64,000 nucleotides of DNA. Source: Biomphalaria glabrata. Lineage: Eukaryota; Mollusca; Gastropoda; Planorbidae. Of this stretch, positions 22,840 to 32,690 are shown piece by piece. The stretch covers positions 3,473,201 through 3,537,200 of the forward strand of contig NC_074728.1 of the NCBI RefSeq assembly GCF_947242115.1, read 5' to 3'. The notes under the pieces were generated by a model. It was not told the origin of the DNA. It did no database searches and saw only the letters and a program-made list of their open reading frames with translations. A program made the position numbers and the translations under genes. The stretch's first letter is position 1; every line of letters starts with the position of its first letter.

Positions 22840-23910
22840 TCCTGTTACTAATATCAACGTGACCTTTCACTATGGTGACAAAAAATATGTACCTCAAGGT
22901 ATACAGTTCTTTATAATACAGAAATATAACGAATACGCTATTTAAAAACATACCATTATAATAGATAAATGAATAATTCATTTAATGACTTAATTTTAGA
23001 GTTTAACGAAACAAGCTAACATTTGCAATGAATACCGGCATTTAAATTAAGTGCACCATAAGCTCTCCCCTACCACATCTCCCCCTGGATGTATTACTAT
23101 CACCGTGGATAATTTGTTCGCTTCGCTTCGAACAACCTCAACGTTCTGTTAACAGTCAGATTACTTTGGGGTTAGATTTTATTTTTCTTGCAGTCTTTTA
23201 TTTGAATTATTCTAAATTTGGCTTTAACCTCATAATCGCATGCAAAAGTTTGCCCCCTCATCGGGACACACACCGATATGTGGATAGGGGCACGCGCATG
23301 TACACACGTACACACACACATTTTGACGTCCTAAAAATATTTTTAAACATCTCATGATTGGGTCGTGACCTAATTACATAATTACACTTTTTTTTTTCGT
23401 TGTATTTGTAACTTTCGCTAAAACACTAAATCGTTGTATCGAACCCTTATCCCGATGACTTGAGTGCAAGTACCACGCCGCGGGCCACAAGAATGTAAGT
23501 GGCGGGACGCTAGCGAAAGATGGCGGTTTCTTATAAGATACATGCCCACGTGTTCTGTGCTAGTGATTCTTTATTTAAAATTTGATATTGCATTAGAAAT
23601 AGAGACGCGATTAACTGTTTTGTGAGGAGAAACAGTCCAGGACTAACTTTGTTTTATGACAGTATACATCTAGTGTTACTTCACTTTAGATTTGTATTTG
23701 TTTGAGGCCCAAATGTTTGGAAATGTTACGTTTTGTAATAAAAGATGTCTGTTTGTGTGTGTGATAAAAAAAACACCTGTAATGTGCATGTGTGTGTGTA
23801 TTTGCTGCGTTAAAGTGTTTTAGTTATAGGTGCATGTGTGGAATAGTGTGCGGGGTGTGTGTGGGGCAATAAGTCAAAATTGTGCGGAAAGGAAGGATAT
23901 AGCGAGACGG
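22840..23910. other. Intergenic DNA, nothing recognised
   Basis: AT-rich; a CA/TG-rich stretch at about 23265-23320 and 23750-23870. No exon supported. Confidence 0.3.
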
Positions 23911-23914
23911 AGAG

Positions 23915-24150
23915 AAAGTGGAGAGAGAGAGCGAGAGACAAAGAGAAAGAGCGAGAGACAAAGAGAAAGAGAGTGAGAGACAAAGAGAAAGAGCGAGAGA
24001 CAAAGAGAAAGAGCGAGAGACAAAGAGAAAGAGAGTGAGAGACAAAGAGAAAGAGAGCGAGAGACAAAGAGAAAGAGCGCGAGAGACAAAGAGAAAGAGA
24101 GCGAGAGACGAAGAGAAAGAGAGCGAGAGACAAAGAGACCCAGAAGAATG
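23915..24150 (+). repeat. Purine-rich minisatellite
   Basis: Repeats of GAGAGACAAAGAGAAAGA with a period of 18-20 bp, about 12 copies. The strand bias (nearly all A/G) is strong, and the Arg/Glu/Lys and Ser/Leu/Phe frames on the two strands are artefacts. Confidence 0.9.
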
Positions 24151-24299
24151 GAGAGCCAGCGAGAGAAAGAAAAAAAGAGTACGAGAGAGCGACAGAAGGA
24201 GAAGAGGCAAGAGGACTCTTGTGTTCGAGTGTTTAGTGTGTGTGTGTTTCACATTGGGTGAAAGTGTAAAAGAGTTTATGCAAGTGATAATGGGGTGAG

Positions 24300-24530
24300 T
24301 GTGTAGTTTTCTGTGTGTGGGGGAGAAATAATGTGTATGTGTCTTTGTTTGTGTGGTTACAATTGTCTGTTTATTCCTGGTCTGAAGTTAAACTTACTAG
24401 CAGTAAGTGTTCATGTCTGGGAACTAGTTCAGACCTACCTCCAGTGGCAAAGAGTTAACAAAGTCAAGTTCATGTTTATTTCAATCTATTTGCTTAGTAA
24501 AACAATGTAGGGTGTGATTGGAGACCAGGC
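24300..24530. other. TG-rich spacer
   Basis: TG-rich sequence with a 65-codon frame that I do not recognise. Confidence 0.3.
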
Positions 24531-24534
24531 AATC

Positions 24535-24775
24535 TGTGGGGCTGATGATGTAAAGCTCAATCTGTTTCTGTGGCCAACTGTTAACGAGGGTGCTGTGTGG
24601 CCAGCAAAACGACCAACCGCCTTTACTTTTCATCAACTAATGTATGTTCCCATTAGACCTGGGTAGACTCAGAGGCGCCCTAGAGATACCGAAATTAAAA
24701 ATCCCAGTCTTCTCCAAGATTCGACTTCGGTTCGAAAGCCAAGCGCTTTACCACTCAGCCACCGCACCGTATAGT
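24535..24775 (-). mobile_element. tRNA-derived SINE, family B
   Basis: Reverse copy with 3' body GTTAACGAGGGTGCTGTGTG and inverted head GGTTCGAAAGCCAAGCGC, TTTACCACTCAGCC. It faces a plus-strand copy only a few bases away (24785-25000). Confidence 0.8.
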
Positions 24776-24784
24776 TAAACCAAT

Positions 24785-25000
24785 TGATGGCTGACTGGTT
24801 AAGCGCTTGGCTTCTGAAAGGAGGGGTCCCGGGTTTAAATCTCAATAATTTTTAGGGCGTCTCACCCACTCCTTATAAATACCTGACATTAGTTGAGGAA
24901 AGAAAAGCCAGTTTGTCGTTGAGCTGGACACATGACATCCTCGTTAATCATCGGGCATAATAACTGATGACCGTTATATAATCTGCTCTATAAATCTGAA
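24785..25000 (+). mobile_element. tRNA-derived SINE, family B
   Basis: Head GATGGCTGACTGGTTAAGCG and TTGGCTTCTGAAAGGAGGGG, B box GGGTTTAAATC (mutated), body ACCTGACATTAGTTGAGGAA, 3' part ending near the TAATCTGCTCTATA block. With its neighbour it forms a head-to-head inverted pair. Confidence 0.8.
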
Positions 25001-25009
25001 GGTCTTAAA

Positions 25010-25339
25010 GGAGTACTTTTCACATCAATTTTTTTTTTAGCTATTTAAATATTATCTTGATTTCAAGATTTCAAGCAACTTAAATACAAAACTCTTAATC
25101 TTTTTGTCCTTGTAGTTGTTAGTAGTTTTTCCAAATGTTAAATTATGTCTGCTGCTGGATATGCTCAATTATAAAAGCTGTTATATAAGCACATCTATTC
25201 CAATATGACACACTAACGACTAAATTTGTTAGTATGATCGAGGCGGCCAATTTTAGTCGGAGTCTTTAATCATTAACTGTTTAAAGAGTCTCAAAAAGAA
25301 ACATTGAATCATCAAGTTTGAGATTTCCCAGTAAAGTCA
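25010..25339. promoter_or_regulatory. 5' flank of GPCR 2
   Basis: AT-rich 330-bp flank between the SINE pair and the receptor start. A TATA-like TATATAAG at about 25184 is the only core-promoter-like word; it lies about 155 bp before the ATG. Whether this is the promoter is inference. Confidence 0.25.
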
Positions 25340-26410
25340 ATGATGGAGAATGTCTCTCAGTCACGTCCAGCGGGTATCCTGCTGACCACAACTTCAACGA
25401 CCACCACAAACCAAGTGTACTATTATCTTTTATGTCGATTTATCTCCGACTCCTATCTACAATACATGTTCGTATACGCCATGTGGTGCTTTGTCAATCC
25501 CGGAATTTCCATTCTCGGCTTCGTCGCCAACATGTTGAGCCTGGAAATTCTTCGACGCAGCGGCCTCCACAAGCCGTCCAGCATTCTTCTCTTCGGCCTA
25601 GTCATCGCGGACAGCATGTGCCTCTTTATCACCATGAACTACGGTCTCATTGTGCTGTATTACGGGCCAAACAAACGGTACCCAATACTCTGTGGATTTC
25701 AGTACACTGACGCTGCCAATTATTTCCTCGCCGTTTCCGTGCCAATTTTTCTCTGCATCGGATACTGGGGTCGCTACGTGAATACCCTGATTCCGATTCT
25801 GATCACGCTGGACAGACTTCTGGCGGTGTTTAAGCCAATGACGTTTAAATCTTTAATCACAGCCAAACGAACGCTGATTGTAGTACTATTATCATTTTTG
25901 CTTTGGTTTCCATGGACGCTGTTCTACTGCGCGTGGAACAGGATCGAAGCTAGGACTGTAGGCACGGTATCGTACGTCTATTTCGGTGTCGGGAAGATAG
26001 TTCAAGAAAATATGGAGCTGGTGACAATGCTGGAACAGTATGTAATTGATACTTTGATATCTTGGATTCCGTTGACGATCATTATTTTAGGATGCGGGGT
26101 CTTATCCATAAAAATAAAGATGGCGTTATTGAAAAGGAAAGCCCTAACGTCGTCGGGGACGAAAATCACGTGGTCGCGGCGAACGACCCGGACCCTTATG
26201 CTGACGTGTCTCATTTTCACCGTCACGCACGTGGCTGTCTCGTTCATCTTGTACTTTTGCCCGATGGAAACTCAGATGCAGGTGTTTGTACGAAATCAGT
26301 TACTGAATCTTTTTTACGCCCTAAATGCGTCCAGCAATCTACTGGTCTACATCACCTCAGATGGGAAGCTGTTGGACATTTTTCTGAAAATAATTCGACG
26401 AAGATCCTAA
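25340..26410 (+). CDS. Rhodopsin-like (class A) GPCR, paralog 2
   Basis: A 356-residue protein in one exon with seven hydrophobic segments at about 45-72, 82-107, 125-157, 177-198, 233-262, 285-307 and 322-340. Landmarks: N64 (GFVANM), D91 (VIADS), C118, D158-R159-L160 at the DRY position and N333-L-L-V-Y337 at the NPxxY position; TM6 lacks CWxP. The N-terminal tail is Thr-rich with a glycosylation site at N4. It shares long blocks with the receptor at 6.6 kb, for instance ILRRSGL.KPS, LLFG.VIAD.MCL, GPNK.YPI.CG.QY and the RTTRTL start of TM6, so the two are paralogs separated by about 18 kb in opposite orientation. Two ATG codons are adjacent at the start. It is expected in the plasma membrane with an unknown ligand; peptide or chemosensory function is possible. 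Confidence 0.93.
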   Translation: MMENVSQSRPAGILLTTTSTTTTNQVYYYLLCRFISDSYLQYMFVYAMWCFVNPGISILGFVANMLSLEILRRSGLHKPSSILLFGLVIADSMCLFITMNYGLIVLYYGPNKRYPILCGFQYTDAANYFLAVSVPIFLCIGYWGRYVNTLIPILITLDRLLAVFKPMTFKSLITAKRTLIVVLLSFLLWFPWTLFYCAWNRIEARTVGTVSYVYFGVGKIVQENMELVTMLEQYVIDTLISWIPLTIIILGCGVLSIKIKMALLKRKALTSSGTKITWSRRTTRTLMLTCLIFTVTHVAVSFILYFCPMETQMQVFVRNQLLNLFYALNASSNLLVYITSDGKLLDIFLKIIRRRS

Positions 26411-26414
26411 AGAT

Positions 26415-26565
26415 TTTTTTATTTAATTTTTTTTTAGGGGGGGGGGGGTTAAGTAAGTCATAAATATTTCAAAGAAAATATTTCTGGAATCTTTCTTCAA
26501 AGTTTCTTCATCTTTCTGAAACAGTGGGTAAGAGAAGGACTAATATTAATATTCTTTGTTTAAAG
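26415..26565. other. 3' flank of GPCR 2
   Basis: Poly-T and poly-G run just after the stop (26415-26450). No canonical AATAAA within the first 50 bases. Confidence 0.4.
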
Positions 26566-26740
26566 ACAGGTGGTTGAGCCGTAAAGCGCTTGGCTTCCGA
26601 ACCGGGAGTCCCGGGTTCGATTCCTGGTGAATACTGGGATTTTAATTTCTGGATCTTTGGGCACCTCTTAGTCCAACCAGCTCTAATGGGTACCTGACAT
26701 TGGGTAGGGAATAATAACGGCGGTTAGTCATTTTTTTTAT
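26565..26740 (+). mobile_element. tRNA-derived SINE, family B
   Basis: Well preserved head (GAGCCGTAAAGCGCTTGGCT, CCGAACCGGGAGTCCC) and B box GGGTTCGATTCC; body GGGTACCTGACATTGGGTAG. Followed by poly-T, then about 26745-26875, which resembles a decayed reverse SINE A (AGAGTTGAAGATTACAG). Confidence 0.8.
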
Positions 26741-26999
26741 ATATTTTTTTTGGTTACATTTTTAGGATTTTCCTTAGAGTTGAAGATTACAGCTATGTAG
26801 AGCCAACCTCTCTCACGACGGCAAGGGATGAAATACATGGTTCCTGGGACCATTTGGGACAATTCTCTGTAGCTCATTTCAAGCGACCCTTTAACTATGT
26901 TATTAAAATATACTCTTCTTCCATTCCTTCCTTCTCTTTCTCCTCAAAATTGATCTCTACTCACTAAAAACTCATGGGCCAAGCAAGATTAGTCATCTT

Positions 27000-27240
27000 A
27001 TCTTAGATTATCTTATCTTATGGATTTACAGACGTTACTTCGAAAGAAAAGATATTTGCGTCCTGGGCATTTCATGAGTTAACCTAGCCCTGCAGGTTAA
27101 TCAGTGACTTAAACTCAGCCAAGTCGTTGGTTTTCCTGGCTGATTCAGGCAACCCATTCCATTCTATATTGGCACTAAGGAAGAAGAAGCATTTGTATGA
27201 ATGTGTCCTAACAACAAGAAATATACTCTCATTGTGACAT
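27000..27240 (-). mobile_element. LINE 3' end, FFP..I..WN type
   Basis: Begins with the GATAAG-like terminus in reverse (TTATCTTATC), then GGTTTTCCTGGCTGATTCAG and CCATTCCATTCTATATTGG, the reverse complement of the block at 42700-42915 that encodes YSFFPSAIRPWNGLSELARK. Confidence 0.65.
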
Positions 27241-28050
27241 TTATCTTTGTTTCTTTCTGAGTATTTTATAAGGTTTTATTTTTGTATGTATAAATTATGG
27301 TTTAGTGTTTTATGAATTATTACTACTTTACTTTTTATTCTTCTGTCCTGAAGTGTCTCTAAATTTTGTGATTCTACTAAGGGTGTTACTCTACTGACGT
27401 GTGAATATTCGTCTGTTGTATAATATCTTTTAAAAGATTTGTTGTATACGATACATTGCAGTAGCAATTATAGTGTATGACATATAATGATTGATACAGG
27501 AGTATTTTCTTATTTATTCTAAGCTTATTATTTTGTTGCCTTGGGATTATAGATGCTTAACCTCCGACTAGCTGTGTACAAATGATGGGCCTCGTCAGTC
27601 AAACAAGAAGTTGCAAACGGAAAAGAGAGTCTGTCGAGACGTAACATGCCACAGTCTATTTTGTTACGCTTATGTCAGCACGTATTGTGACAGTAAATAG
27701 TGGAATTGTAATTATTCGTTTGTGTACTACTTTTAAAAGTTTACTGTTCCAATAAATGTAGGATTAACGGTTTAACCAATTCGATACATTATCTACTTCT
27801 GTTTTTTTTTTTTTTAAATGTTTGGACTGTTTCAATAAGAGATGTGTGTGATAGAGAGGATGTCGCTTACTTGTGTGTGTGTCTATATGTAATGCTATGT
27901 ATGTTTTAGAAAGATAGGCTTGTTATTGCCGCTTGTCGACTTCTAGCACCAAACTGCTGGTAGACAACTAAACTAATATATCTTACCTGATTCAACTTGA
28001 AATAGCTTGAATAACTTCCTTGTGAACAATACTAAATAAAAGTAACTTGT
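27240..28050. other. Intergenic DNA, nothing recognised
   Basis: AT-rich. About 27590-27660 has the word order of a LINE zinc-finger tail end (CAAACAAGAAGTTGCAAACGG and AAAAGAGAGTCTGTCGAGACG), similar to 42540-42590, so a short remnant of that LINE probably lies here on the plus strand. Confidence 0.35.
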
Positions 28051-28400
28051 TATTATACGATTATTTGTTTCATAGAAAAGGGAAAGTTTTGACAATGACG
28101 CGACTAGTAAACACAGGACTTGGATTTGAGAAAGAATAGCGAAATGTAAACAAATTATTTTTGACGGCTTTAGAGAGAGGCAGTTTTTATGAACGTAGAG
28201 ATTTAGCTTGACAAACATTAGACGGTTCTCTTTGTTATTATTAAACTTGTTGTCCGACTTTTGCTATCAGCGTCGACTAACTTAGATTGTTAGCGTTTCG
28301 CCTGTGTTATTGGGTTTCGTTATTTGAGAGTTACCTCCGTTTAAATTATCTTCATAAGACAACAGCGTGGAAGCGCCAAGCGAAATGTAGCAAACTTTAG
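28050..28400 (+). repeat. Dispersed repeat, copy 2 of a pair
   Basis: Same orientation and block order as 14570-14945, including AACGTAGAGATTTAGCTTG and TTATTATTAAACTTGTT, with many substitutions and small gaps between the copies. Class undecided. Confidence 0.7.
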
Positions 28401-28976
28401 TAATAATATTAATTAGTGATTTGAACAGAATCCAACTCTTTACAATAACACAACCTTTCAGTATTACGTTCTGGAGTCGTCTCCCCAAACAAAGACCAAA
28501 TGACGACAATGCCACCTATGTTGCATCATTCACAACCAATCGCTAACCTCTTTCCACCGTCACCATAGAAACATATACACACACTCTTCATTACAGTGCC
28601 TAGCATACTAATTGAACACTTGCGTGGCCATGATTGGGGAGAGGGCGTCCATGCTACTTTTTGATGTTGAATAAACACAACTCAGATCGAGTGAAATTGT
28701 ATAATTAAAACTGCCCCAACAAACACAGCGGTGACATATAAAACACCAAACATTATTTTACTCTATTCACCCCCCTCCCGACAGATCTATGAATCACACA
28801 AAATAGGATAAAATTTAATTATTTATAAGACACAATAAGTGACACACTCACACAGAAACATCTGCAATACTTTGCTTGCGAATCTAGCACGCTGGCTGCA
28901 GATCTAGAGAGGAGGACCCAAGCCAAGGCATTGAAATGCTGTAATTAATTACCATCTACAAGGAACGCATCACAAA
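28400..28976. other. Intergenic DNA, nothing recognised
   Basis: AT-rich, without an exon or a repeat signature that I can name. Confidence 0.3.
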
Positions 28977-28984
28977 GGAGAAGA

Positions 28985-29526
28985 GGTAATTCTGCAGGAG
29001 TTCAAGGGGCAGCCATCTTTGTACTATTTTGTTATTGTTTATGTTCCGAAGAAATCCCAACATAGCGTCTTAAAAAATACCAAGAATTAACATTACTTCT
29101 GTGTTTTCAAAGGAATGCTATTTTTTCTTTTAATTTTGACTTGGTGTCAATACAATACATTTCTTATTGTTCTGTCTTCTTTTTAATTGTTAAATATTGT
29201 CTAGAATCTATATCTATTTTGAATTATTCTGATATAGAGAATCTAAATTTAACTAGGCCTACAATAAATATCAGCACAGTTTAATAGACCTTTAAGAACC
29301 TTGTCATATTAATATAATAATTAGTCTAGTTCTAGGAGTTAGATTATGAGTCTAATTAATAGACTTATTAGGACTAGATGATACCAGTATAGCTAGATCT
29401 AGCATATTATTTAGTTTAAAAAATAAAAACAAACAAAAACCCAAATCTGAGAGAAAACCCAAGATACAAGATTACAGTCTAAACAATAACAAAGATGGCT
29501 GCCCCTTGAAATCCTGCAGAATTACC
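28985..29526. mobile_element. 542-bp inverted-repeat transposon with exact 8-bp duplication
   Basis: The left end GGTAATTCTGCAGGA and CAAGGGGCAGCCATCTTTGT is repeated in inverted form at the right end; about 38 bp of inverted repeat carry a single mismatch. The flanks are GGAGAAGA at 28977-28984 and 29527-29534, an exact 8-bp target duplication. No coding capacity. 8-bp duplications occur in hAT, P and Merlin elements; the GG terminus is unlike the usual hAT CAG end, so the superfamily is open. Near-identical ends suggest a fairly recent insertion. Confidence 0.88.
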
Positions 29527-29609
29527 GGAGAAGAATAGAAGCAGGACCCCCAACAGTAAATGAGCCTCACAATAACCTTGCACACTTCTGAAAAAAAAAA
29601 CTCAAATTA

Positions 29610-29800
29610 AAACTTCATGGCCATATAACAAAGTCATCAGGGTCCGCAAAGATCTTCCGCCAGGGAACAGTCCCAGGAAAAAGAAGAAGAGGCAAACAGA
29701 GAAAGCAATGGGAAGACGACATAAAAAATGGACAGGCCTGCCATTGAATGAGAGTCTATCCTCTGCATAAGACATGCAAGAACTTTGCCTCCGGAATAGA
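29610..29800 (+). mobile_element. LINE ORF2 tail, RGRQRKR type
   Basis: GGGAACAGTCCCAGGAAAAA and GAAGAAGAGGCAAACAGAG, GGACAGGCCTGCCATTGAAT; same family as 47850-48150, with a central deletion or rearrangement at its 3' end. Confidence 0.7.
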
Positions 29801-30655
29801 GATGAGTAAACTTTTTTTTGGAATTTGTAGTCTCCTTGATTAAACATTGTTTTAGGTTACACGGTTGTGAATATTTGAATAAGTTACTTCTGTATTATGG
29901 ACTCATCTGTGATTGGGATCTGGAGTTTGTCCACGCTCAAAAGGATTCAATACCTAGTCGGGAATATCAAATTGAAGAATGTCCTCGAATCTTTAGTTTA
30001 GGTCGACATTGTAGTAGTACGTAGTAGTCCTATAAAACAGTAATGATAGGTGAGTTGATTATTAGTCTGTATTATATAAGATAAGATAAGATAATTGTTC
30101 GATCGGATGAACTGGCTTTTATCCAATACCTTATTTTAATTTAGTAATTGTTTTCTGTGAACCAACTTTGATTGTCTCGCGGACATCTGGGGCTCCGCGT
30201 ACCACAGTTTGAGAACCTCTGGACTAGGGGGATGGTGAAAGTGAGATAAGATAATTTTGCTGGTTCGACTTAATGGAAATTCAGTTTGACTACCGTTGTC
30301 CACCTCAGCGACTCGACCTTGAACAATAACGAAGCAACTGCTGAGACTAACGTCGCAGTGTTCACAAGTCACCCATCAGGTGGCGTCCAACTGTTGCATG
30401 TGGGGGTCTCGCTCTGTACGGAGACAAGCAGAACCTTACAGAACCCCGCCAGATACCTGGACCGTGACCTCCGTCGAAGGCGCCGCCTGGACCATGCTGT
30501 AAGGGAGTAGTCCCAGTACGGAGCCTTAGTGCACGGAGGCTTACAAATGGTGGCGTCCCGGAAGGTCAAGGACGACTGCTAGAACACATGGATATACGTA
30601 GGACGTGGTCACCACTTTATTTATAGGTGTGACTATTGGGTTTGTGTTTTATGTT
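29800..30655. other. Unassigned DNA with a short GC-rich block
   Basis: About 30185-30235 carries a reversed end of the GGTTCTCAA-type hAT element (TTTGAGAACCTCTGG). About 30290-30560 is GC-rich with frames open on both strands; it shares TGACCTCCGT and GTCGAAGGCGCCGC with 1470-1500, so it is repetitive. No family assigned. Confidence 0.3.
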
Positions 30656-30657
30656 TA

Positions 30658-30740
30658 CAAAGCTTTTATCAACTCACTCTGTCTGTCTGGTAAAAGTTAG
30701 TTGACGTTATTTGTCCTAATAGGCTTAATAAAAGCTTTGT
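30658..30740 (+). repeat. AAGCTT-family fragment
   Basis: ACAAAGCTTTTATCAACTCA then CTGTCTGTCTGGTAAAAG and GACGTTATTTGTCC; only the first part of the element is present. Confidence 0.65.
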
Positions 30741-31598
30741 TTAAAAAAAATGTTTATCTTAATACTTTTTGTTGTGTTTGTAGTCTTCATCAGGATGGAT
30801 GATCGTATGATATAACTTATATAACGTATCAAACATTCAGACATTTACTATAAATTATTGAGCAACTCTTTGTATAATACGATGGTATTTCCATATCCAT
30901 ATATTTAAAGACACCAAATTACATAGCTTGATATAGTAAAATATAAATCCATGTAATCTATATACATTAAATAGAATGATATGACATTTAAACATACAAT
31001 AGAAACAGACGCTATCACCAGTCTTTTATAGAGTAACTTTTAGACTGACAACTGTCTTTGACACTAACCGTCTTATCACTGAGAGGGTAGCTTACAGAGT
31101 GACTGCTTACTTTTAAACTGAAATATCGACTACCTAGATCATTATTCCATTATAGACTCAGTTTGACTACTCTCAGTATAAGGTTATGTGAAGGTTGGGT
31201 TGATTCAACCTTAAACAATGAAGGTCATGAGTTAGGTCACTAAATAGGGATGCTGGGGATTACAATGTGTGGCACCACATTTGAGGTGGCGACAGCCGTA
31301 ATTATCTTATCTTTTGAAGGAACGTCTGTAAATTTATAAGACAAGAGAAGTTACCAGACGTTTTCCTTGCAGCTTGATGCCAGAGGATGCAAACCCAGGA
31401 CCTTAGAGACGACACACTATGAAGTGTTTCCGTGCTGCCTTGACCGTTCCATAACCCCAATTCAAGCAGTTTAGCTTGGGCTAAACCCTCAACACTTGGG
31501 TTATTATGACAGATAATGTGATCGAGAAATTAATCAATAGCGTCTTACTGAGCCATACAACCTATTGATCTGAATACGTGGCGTTGGGAAATACCTAT

Positions 31599-31636
<38 letters not shown>

Positions 31637-32050
31637 CTTAAGAGTGTCTTTGTTTATCTTTCTTTGTGTTAAATAAAGGAAAACAGGAATCTAAATCATT
31701 TTGAAAGAAAATTTGAACGACTGGATTCATTTCGATGCAGTCCATTAGGCTATGGATAACATGGTACTCAATTTCTTGATGCTAATTTAAACATAAGGTA
31801 AAAGCTGAAGTCTTTGTCTTTAAGTCAATCTTCCTGTTTTCAAAAAATTTACTACTGATCAGAGCATCTTTATAGAATGCTCAGCACGCTAAGGTCCAAT
31901 CTCTTTTGTAGGGAAGCTTTCCTTGTTGCCCTTAAGATTTCATCAACCACAACATATGCCTGGACTCGAACTCAAAGTCCCAATGGTAGGTAGTAAAAAT
32001 CACTCATCCACACATTCCACTAGGCATCAGATCTAGACCAAAATAATTTT
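30740..32050. other. Intergenic DNA with (TG)n
   Basis: AT-rich. (TG)17 at 31601-31634. About 31320-31440 has a SINE-like head in reverse (GCAAACCCAGGACC), too diverged to assign. No exon supported. Confidence 0.35.
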
Positions 32051-32300
32051 ACAAAGATTATATCAACTCACTCTGACTGTCTGGTAAAAAGTTTGTACAA
32101 ACTACCATATTTAATGTTATTTCTCCGGAAACCAATATCGAATCAAGCTGAAAATAATACTTATTTTGTTTGGTATCTAGAACAAGGGAAAGATATTGTA
32201 CCTTACTGAAATAGTGGTGTAAGTTGAATTAGTTTCATTTATAGATTCCCGCACTAAATTGAAACAAACAACATGTATCTAAACAATCTTCTCTTGTTAA
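32050..32300 (+). repeat. AAGCTT-family element, truncated
   Basis: TATATCAACTCACTCTGACTG, GTTATTTCTCCGGAAACC, GGATCAAGCTG-like block and GAACAAGGGAAAGATATTG follow in the family order; the right terminus is missing. Confidence 0.6.
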
Positions 32301-32309
32301 TAGTACTTT

Positions 32310-32365
32310 ACTAGTAGAGTGGTTAGCACGTCGCCCCCAGGATGTGTGAGCCACAAGTTCGAATT
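32310..32365 (+). repeat. tRNA-like sequence (SINE head or tRNA relic)
   Basis: TAGAGTGGTTAGCACGTCGC fits an A box and AAGTTCGAATTC a B box at the right spacing. No closing acceptor stem is seen, so it is not called as a tRNA gene. Confidence 0.4.
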
Positions 32366-32554
32366 CAGGTAATCCCTCTTTTTTTTTTTTTAAATGCTTC
32401 TATACAAAAAGTATTTCTTTATGTTTTTCATGTGCATCTAAAAAAAAACAAGCTTGCAAAAGTCAAAATGTTTGTAAATGATGTTAAAACACAAAACATA
32501 AATATACATGCAATAAATGATTAGTCGCATCGATTTATGGACATAGTGTGAACT

Positions 32555-32690
32555 ATGGATGGCTGCCTGGTCGTGTCTCTAGATGTGAGGTCTTGAAAGT
32601 CTCGAATGCAAACCCTTCCCACCGCAAACCTTCGTCATCCTGTGTCAGATTTGTATTGGGATGTTATGATCCTTAATTCTGAAGGTCAGA
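32555..32690 (+). mobile_element. SINE family A, running into a minisatellite
   Basis: GGCTGCCTGGTCGTG head, mutated B box (GAATGCAAACCC), then TCATCCTGTGTCAG and CTTAATTCTGAAGG. Where the SINE should continue (GAACATCCGAAACATG), the 47-bp array begins. Confidence 0.65.

Noticed and set aside
23824-24298. Long frames on both strands over the purine-rich tract
   Set aside because: Low-complexity repeat; residues limited to Arg/Glu/Lys or Ser/Leu/Phe.
32310-32365. tRNA gene
   Set aside because: A and B boxes are present but no complete cloverleaf can be drawn; SINE heads in the window have the same boxes.
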